From Acidimicrobiia bacterium UBA4744 (GTDB lineage Bacteria; Actinomycetota; Acidimicrobiia; Spongiisociales; UBA4744), in NCBI GenBank assembly GCA_002403855.1, contig DHIO01000050.1:2992-66991 (forward strand): a stretch of 64,000 nt of DNA, given 5' to 3'. Both the position numbers and the translations under genes were made by a program. Below the pieces are notes generated by a model. That model did not search any database and was not told where the DNA came from. It was given only the letters and a program-made list of their open reading frames with translations. Shown here in pieces: positions 60,104 through 64,000 of this stretch (position 1 is its first letter; every line of letters begins with the position of its first letter).

Positions 60104-60210
60104 CCACAACTCAAGATTCCTCCAGAGGATCGCGCCCACAAAGGCGCCGGTCTGCAACCACCCGGGGCGTGTGCGGTTCGCTACTGTCCGGGGGACTGGA
60201 AAGGGAAGAG

Positions 60211-61110
60211 TTGGATTCAGGGCCTTGGTACGCCGGCATCGAAGCGGGCGGTTCGAAATGGAGGGTGGGGGTAGGCCGATCGCCGGCCGTGATTGCCGAC
60301 GACACGATCACCACGACCAACCCAGACTCGACGATATCCGCGTGTGTAGAGGCCATTCGCGGCATGGGCGTGCCCATCGACGGAGCCGGCATAGCCTCAT
60401 TCGGACCGCTCGACCTCAATCCGACGTCGCACACCTATGGATTCATCAAGACAACCCCCAAGCCGGGTTGGAGCAACACCGACGTGAAGGGCCGAATCGA
60501 ACGGGAACTGGGCATCCCGGCAGCGATCGAAATCGACGTGGGCGGAGCGGCGCTCGGTGAAGCTTGGTGGGGAGCCGGCCGCGGGCTCGACTCATTCGTC
60601 TACGTGACCGTGGGGACCGGTATTGGAGCTGCACTGCTGCGTTCCGGACGAACCTCCCATGAGCACGGCCATCCCGAGATGGGTCATATCAGTGTCGAGC
60701 GGGAAACAGAGGATGCCTTTGCGGGAGTCTGCCCCTTTCACCGGAGTTGTTTGGAGGGTATGGCGGCGGGTCCGGCCATACGGGCCCGCTGGGGAGTACC
60801 GTCAACCGAGTTGAACGACCGCGCCGAGGTGTGGGACCTCGAAGCAAGGTACCTTGCCCAAGGTTTGGCGACGTATGCCTACACGCTGGTCCCGCAGCGG
60901 ATCATCGTCGGCGGTGGCATCATGCAGCAGCCCGGATTGCTCGAGTTGGTGCGGAAGCGACTCGCCGAGCGAATCAACGGTTACGGTCCGGCGCCACCGG
61001 ACGTGGAGTCATTCGTCGTTCCGCCCGAGCTGGGCCAGGACGCCGGCCTGATCGGCGCGATTGCCCTGGCTCTGGACCGCTTTGAGACAACAACCGTTCG
61101 TCCACCTTGA
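60211..61110 (+). CDS. ROK-family fructokinase
   Basis: A 299-residue sugar kinase. GIEAGGSKWRVGVG starts the phosphate-binding fold, with TVGTGIGAALL later. The zinc-binding HPEMGHISVERETEDAFAGVCPFHRSCLEGMAAGP is typical of ScrK-type fructokinases. TTG 60211 follows GGAAAGGGAAGAG at good spacing; TACTGT at 60182-60187 is a possible -10. It may feed sugars from the import/GH97 locus into glycolysis. It ends 22 bases from a convergent oxidoreductase gene, with a hairpin between. Confidence 0.9.
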   Translation: MDSGPWYAGIEAGGSKWRVGVGRSPAVIADDTITTTNPDSTISACVEAIRGMGVPIDGAGIASFGPLDLNPTSHTYGFIKTTPKPGWSNTDVKGRIERELGIPAAIEIDVGGAALGEAWWGAGRGLDSFVYVTVGTGIGAALLRSGRTSHEHGHPEMGHISVERETEDAFAGVCPFHRSCLEGMAAGPAIRARWGVPSTELNDRAEVWDLEARYLAQGLATYAYTLVPQRIIVGGGIMQQPGLLELVRKRLAERINGYGPAPPDVESFVVPPELGQDAGLIGAIALALDRFETTTVRPP

Positions 61111-61119
61111 GGCACTCTG

Positions 61120-61134
61120 GAGAGCGATGCTCTC
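61120..61134. terminator. Bidirectional hairpin between convergent genes
   Basis: GAGAGC-GAT-GCTCTC forms a 6-bp stem with a 3-base loop in the short convergent gap, partly overlapping the end of the minus-strand gene. It could terminate both transcripts. T-rich tails are short. Confidence 0.4.
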
Positions 61135-61966
61135 ACCTGTTTTGAATACGCTCAATGGCGCCCGCCAGGCCGGGAGCAGGCACGGCATCCCTGAAACCGG
61201 CCAGGCGCTGGAAGATCTCGGCGGCTGCCTCGTGGAAGCCGCCGGGTAGCCCGGCTGCGATGAAGGTGGCTGCAATCTCTTCCATTTCCGGCGCGAAACG
61301 CCACGCCTTCAAGGCGCTGCGAGCCACCCCTTCGCTTCGCCCGACCAGTTCCGGGATCGAGGTGGTCCACTCGTTCACGAGCTCCTCGGCTACATCCTCC
61401 GCTTCGGCGAGGGTCCTGATCGCCAGCAGCAGTGCCGCGGTGCCCTTGGTCCATGCGGCGTAGCAGATCTTGACGGCGGACGCCGAACCGGGGCGGTGGT
61501 CGACCAGCCGGGTCTCGATCACGCTCCCTTCAAAGAGCGAAGCGATCGGGGCCGTGTTCGGTCCGGAGAGATAGAGGCGCGTCGTACCGGAACCGAGCGC
61601 CGGAGGTCCCACGATTCCACCATCTACAAACGTGACCCCGCACGACGTCAGGTTGTCATCAATTCGGCGTGCAGACTGTGGTGCTATCGCGTTGGCGTCG
61701 ACGTAGATCCCGTCGAAGGTCAATCTACCGACGGACGTCGCAACATCACCGGCCGCGGCGGGTGGACACACAGAGAACACGACTTCCGCGCTCTCCAGCG
61801 CGAGGGCCAGTGACGACGCTTCGGTGAGCCCCGCGTCGAGGGCACGACTGCGAGTAGCCGGGCTCCGTCCCTCGCTTACCCATTTGACTTCGTGGCCGAC
61901 GTCGACCAGGGCGCGCCCGATTGAGGCTCCCATAGCTCCGGGATGGAGGAGGACGATGGTCGGCAT
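61133..61966 (-). CDS. 6-phosphogluconate/3-hydroxyisobutyrate dehydrogenase-like oxidoreductase
   Basis: A 277-residue protein. Rossmann motif LLHPGAMGASIGRALVDVGHEVKWV (GxMGxxIG with Ala in place of Gly), a VFSVCPP strand, then FVDGGIVGPPALGSGTTRLYLSG. The C-terminal helical part matches DUF1932, found in a subset of NAD(P)-dependent beta-hydroxyacid dehydrogenases. The substrate is not predicted. Confidence 0.82.
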   Translation of the reverse strand: MPTIVLLHPGAMGASIGRALVDVGHEVKWVSEGRSPATRSRALDAGLTEASSLALALESAEVVFSVCPPAAAGDVATSVGRLTFDGIYVDANAIAPQSARRIDDNLTSCGVTFVDGGIVGPPALGSGTTRLYLSGPNTAPIASLFEGSVIETRLVDHRPGSASAVKICYAAWTKGTAALLLAIRTLAEAEDVAEELVNEWTTSIPELVGRSEGVARSALKAWRFAPEMEEIAATFIAAGLPGGFHEAAAEIFQRLAGFRDAVPAPGLAGAIERIQNR

Positions 61967-62008
61967 CCCTGCAGTCTGGCACGGTGGGAGCTAGTACCCG
62001 AGTCACTC

Positions 62009-62014
62009 TACGAT
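62009..62014 (+). promoter_or_regulatory. -10 element of the leaderless SDR gene
   Basis: TACGAT, then seven bases, then GTG 62022. The ATG at 62013 lies inside the -10 element itself, so GTG 62022 is the better start. Confidence 0.5.
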
Positions 62015-62021
62015 GTTCGCC

Positions 62022-62930
62022 GTGAAAGGATGGACTGCAGAACAAGTACCGGACCAATCCGGCAAGACGATCGTGATCACCGGTGCCAACTCGGGGATCG
62101 GCTTCGAGACGGCCCGAGTCCTGGCCGAGCGGGGAGCACGCTTGATCATGGCGGTGCGTCGTCTCGACGCAGGAGAAGAGGCCGCCGCGGCGATCCGGAG
62201 CGAAAACCCGCCGGCGGAAGTCATAGTCGTGGAATGCGACCTGGCCAGCCTCACCTCAATCGAGCGATTCGCCGGCCGCATTGCCGACACGCTGGGGCCG
62301 GTCGATGTGCTGATCAACAACGCCGGCATCATGGCGGTTCCCTACGGGACTACGGTCGACGGGCACGAGCGGCAGTTCGGAACGAATCACCTCGGTCATT
62401 TCGCTCTCACCGGCCGGCTGCTTCCGCAGGTACTCGAGTCCGAGAACGCCCGGATCGTCACCGTTTCCAGCGACGCACATCGCTATGGCCGGATCGACCC
62501 GGACAGTCTCAACGGAGACCGCTACCGACGATGGGGGGCCTACGGACGTTCGAAATTGGCCAACCTGCTCTTCGCATATGAACTGGATCGGAAGGCGCGG
62601 TCGGCGCACGCCTCCCTGATCAGCGTCGCGTGCCATCCGGGCTACGCTGCTACGAATCTCCAGGGAAGGGCGGCTCGCGAACAAGGGAAATCGGAGAGGA
62701 TCTGGAGAGTCGGTCACCTTTTGGCCCAGAGTGCCGCAGACGGAGCCCTTCCGACGCTGCGGGCCGCCACCGACCCGGTCGCCGAAGGTGGGTCCTACTA
62801 CGGTCCTGCTCGCTGGCAGCGGGGGCCGGCTGTGGTCGCGCGATCGAGCGGCCGAAGCCACAACACCGAAACGTCCAAGCGCCTGTGGGAAGTGTCCGAA
62901 CAACTCACCGGTGTTCGTTTCCGCTTCTGA
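62022..62930 (+). CDS. Short-chain dehydrogenase (retinol dehydrogenase-like)
   Basis: A 302-residue SDR: VITGANSGIGFETARVLAERGA, the NNAG motif in VLINNAGIMAVP, and the catalytic VSSDAH...YGRSKLAN. It resembles RDH11-14/WWOX-like SDRs, common in actinobacteria, with an unknown substrate. Arg residues after the second strand (AVRRLD) indicate NADP(H). Start GTG 62022 is inferred from the promoter spacing. Confidence 0.88.
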   Translation: MKGWTAEQVPDQSGKTIVITGANSGIGFETARVLAERGARLIMAVRRLDAGEEAAAAIRSENPPAEVIVVECDLASLTSIERFAGRIADTLGPVDVLINNAGIMAVPYGTTVDGHERQFGTNHLGHFALTGRLLPQVLESENARIVTVSSDAHRYGRIDPDSLNGDRYRRWGAYGRSKLANLLFAYELDRKARSAHASLISVACHPGYAATNLQGRAAREQGKSERIWRVGHLLAQSAADGALPTLRAATDPVAEGGSYYGPARWQRGPAVVARSSGRSHNTETSKRLWEVSEQLTGVRFRF

Positions 62931-62946
62931 GTTCCGTTGAGTCCTC

Positions 62947-62952
62947 TACCCT
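62947..62952 (+). promoter_or_regulatory. -10 element of the leaderless ceramidase-like gene
   Basis: TACCCT is followed by eight bases and ATG 62961, with no ribosome-binding site between. Confidence 0.45.
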
Positions 62953-62960
62953 AGAGGGCT

Positions 62961-63641
62961 ATGCCTTTGGCTGATTGCGAGCGTCTGGTCGAGGGATTCC
63001 TGAAGCAACCGGTCAACGCGGTGAGCAGCCTGGCATTCGTCCTGGTGGGCGTGCTGGTACCGCTGGTCGTCCGGCACCGTGGGGGAAGGCATCCCATGCC
63101 CGGTGACCTCTACGGGTTGGTGCTGGTTCTGGTCGGCGCCGGCAGTGTGGCTTTCCACGGCCCGGGTGGAGTGATCGCCGATTGGCTTCATGATGCCTCG
63201 ATCACGGCACTGCTTCTCCTGATCCTGGCCTTCGAGTTGGGGCACCGGGCGGGTTGGAGCACCCGGCAGATAGCCGCCGCTTGGGCCGTGGTGGCGGGAG
63301 GCTTGATGCTGGTGGAATGGGTCTGGCCGCGAGCGGGAGATTCGTTGAACAGCCCTTTGGCCTTCTTTGCCGTATCGAGCGCGGTTTGGCCTCAGCTACG
63401 ACCCGGTCGGCGGCCGACCGGCCTCCCGAAGGAGGGGGTGCACCGGGCGCGGGTTCTCGGAGCCGCCATCGTGGCGTTGGGCGCACTGGTGATGCTGCTG
63501 AGCCGGACCGGTGGGCCTCTCTGTGATCCCGCCACCGTGGTTCAGGGCCACAGCATCTGGCACGTACTGGCCGCCGTCGGTATCGGTCTGTACGCGGTTT
63601 CGGTCACGGAAATCGACCGGCCGGTCAAGGTGTCTCTCTGA
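62961..63641 (+). CDS. Ceramidase-like (CREST superfamily) membrane protein
   Basis: A 226-residue protein with about seven hydrophobic segments. The CREST hydrolase pattern is visible: QPVNAVSSLAFVLVG, GAGSVAFHG (Ser and His), ADWLHD (Asp), and HSIWHVLA (His-x3-His). These are the zinc ligands and catalytic residues of alkaline ceramidases and related membrane amidases. The substrate in a bacterium is uncertain. Its 3' end overlaps the next, convergent gene by 17 bases. Confidence 0.78.
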   Translation: MPLADCERLVEGFLKQPVNAVSSLAFVLVGVLVPLVVRHRGGRHPMPGDLYGLVLVLVGAGSVAFHGPGGVIADWLHDASITALLLLILAFELGHRAGWSTRQIAAAWAVVAGGLMLVEWVWPRAGDSLNSPLAFFAVSSAVWPQLRPGRRPTGLPKEGVHRARVLGAAIVALGALVMLLSRTGGPLCDPATVVQGHSIWHVLAAVGIGLYAVSVTEIDRPVKVSL

Positions 63642-64000
63642 TCCACTCGCGGCCGGTTGCCAGCGCCACACACCGGTAGGCACCGTCGTAGACACCGATG
63701 CTCTTGTTGGCGACGATGGCATCACAGTACATGTCGAGCAGATCCTCTTCATAAGTCAACAGATCGATCGCCTGCAAGGTTCGAGGAATCGTGCGGGTCT
63801 CGATCGTACCGTCGCCGAGTTCGGCAGCCCGGATGGCACCCCAGGCTTCGTGACCGCCGACCCGCTCGTTGAAGATCTTCGGAACCGGGTAGAAAGCCAG
63901 TTCGCTCGGCTTGGTGATCAGAACGTCGACCACCCGCATCAGGTAATTGGTCGAGTACACAGCGTGGAAGATATTGTCGTAGAGGAATACGTGGAGGCCG
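63625..64000 (-). CDS. Hypothetical protein, 5' truncated by the window edge
   Basis: About 124 C-terminal residues are visible; the frame stays open to base 64000. I do not recognise the family. The segment LITKPSELAFYPVPKIFNERVGGHEAWGAIRAAELGDG looks strongly conserved, with several aromatic and acidic residues, followed by YEEDLLDMYCDAIV. It is a soluble, mixed alpha/beta sequence without signal or membrane segments in the visible part. Confidence 0.7.
   Translation of the reverse strand, partial: GLHVFLYDNIFHAVYSTNYLMRVVDVLITKPSELAFYPVPKIFNERVGGHEAWGAIRAAELGDGTIETRTIPRTLQAIDLLTYEEDLLDMYCDAIVANKSIGVYDGAYRCVALATGREWIRETP

Overview
The window is high-GC, densely packed bacterial chromosome. 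It carries many GTG and some TTG or CTG starts, 1- to 4-base stop/start overlaps, and Thr-rich lipoprotein linkers. The gene order pgsA-gcvH-FHA-MerR(FtsR-like)...DUF151 nuclease-MerR resembles the gcvH-garA-ftsR neighbourhood of mycobacteria. Together with frequent TAnnnT boxes placed 6-8 bases before start codons (leaderless mRNAs), this points to an actinobacterium. My best guess is an environmental member outside the well-known orders, perhaps Acidimicrobiia; that is inference from style and gene content, not a phylogeny. Both window edges cut genes. Layout. 1-3.9 kb: 3' part of a cation/proton antiporter with universal-stress domains, an isolated tRNA-like T-arm with encoded CCA, a DUF72 protein, and an orphan sensor histidine kinase broken by an in-frame TGA. 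4-10.4 kb: a complete five-gene peptide-type ABC importer. 10.4-21.8 kb: a long housekeeping run comprising a CDP-alcohol phosphatidyltransferase, gcvH, a zinc-ribbon/FHA protein, an FtsR-like MerR, a D,D-carboxypeptidase, a hypoxanthine phosphoribosyltransferase, a DUF151 nuclease, a K+ channel, a second MerR, a nuclease-like protein, then gcvT-gcvPA-gcvPB and a monoacylglycerol-lipase-like hydrolase. 21.7-29 kb: mostly single genes (adenosine deaminase, GNAT, YajQ, YqgE, RNase HII, a coiled-coil lytic transglycosylase, a DUF4388 protein, an SDR, a membrane protein). 29.2-33 kb, minus strand: an orphan branched-chain-type binding protein coupled to a BON-OmpA protein, and a cysteine-synthase-like enzyme. 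33.1-41.2 kb: a Flp/Tad pilus operon (CpaB, CpaE, CpaF, TadB, TadC, Flp pilin, three pilin-like minor proteins, a poly-Thr membrane protein). 41.2-47 kb: a DUF222/HNH (13E12-type) protein, an MmpL transporter divergent from an esterase, and a YceI protein. 47-49 kb: an adenosine-deaminase-family protein followed by a SAM hydrolase that releases adenosine. 49-51.6 kb: a polar amino-acid ABC importer. 51.8-58.1 kb: a glycoside-use locus with a DeoR regulator, a sugar binding protein, two permeases without an ATPase, and a GH97 glycosidase. 58.2-64 kb: a DrrAB-type exporter, a ROK fructokinase, two dehydrogenases, a ceramidase-like membrane protein, and a partial unknown gene. Functional links. 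The glycine cleavage genes supply all three dedicated proteins (T, H and split P). Two deaminases, the SAM hydrolase and the hypoxanthine phosphoribosyltransferase fit a purine salvage route from adenosine to inosine and hypoxanthine to IMP. The transporters, GH97 and fructokinase suggest a heterotrophic life on peptides, amino acids and oligosaccharides. The most unusual points are the stop-interrupted kinase, two apparent CTG starts inside CTGA overlaps, the tRNA-like fragment, the minisatellite that supplies the GH97 stop codon, and a DtxR-box-like inverted repeat in front of the Tad operon.
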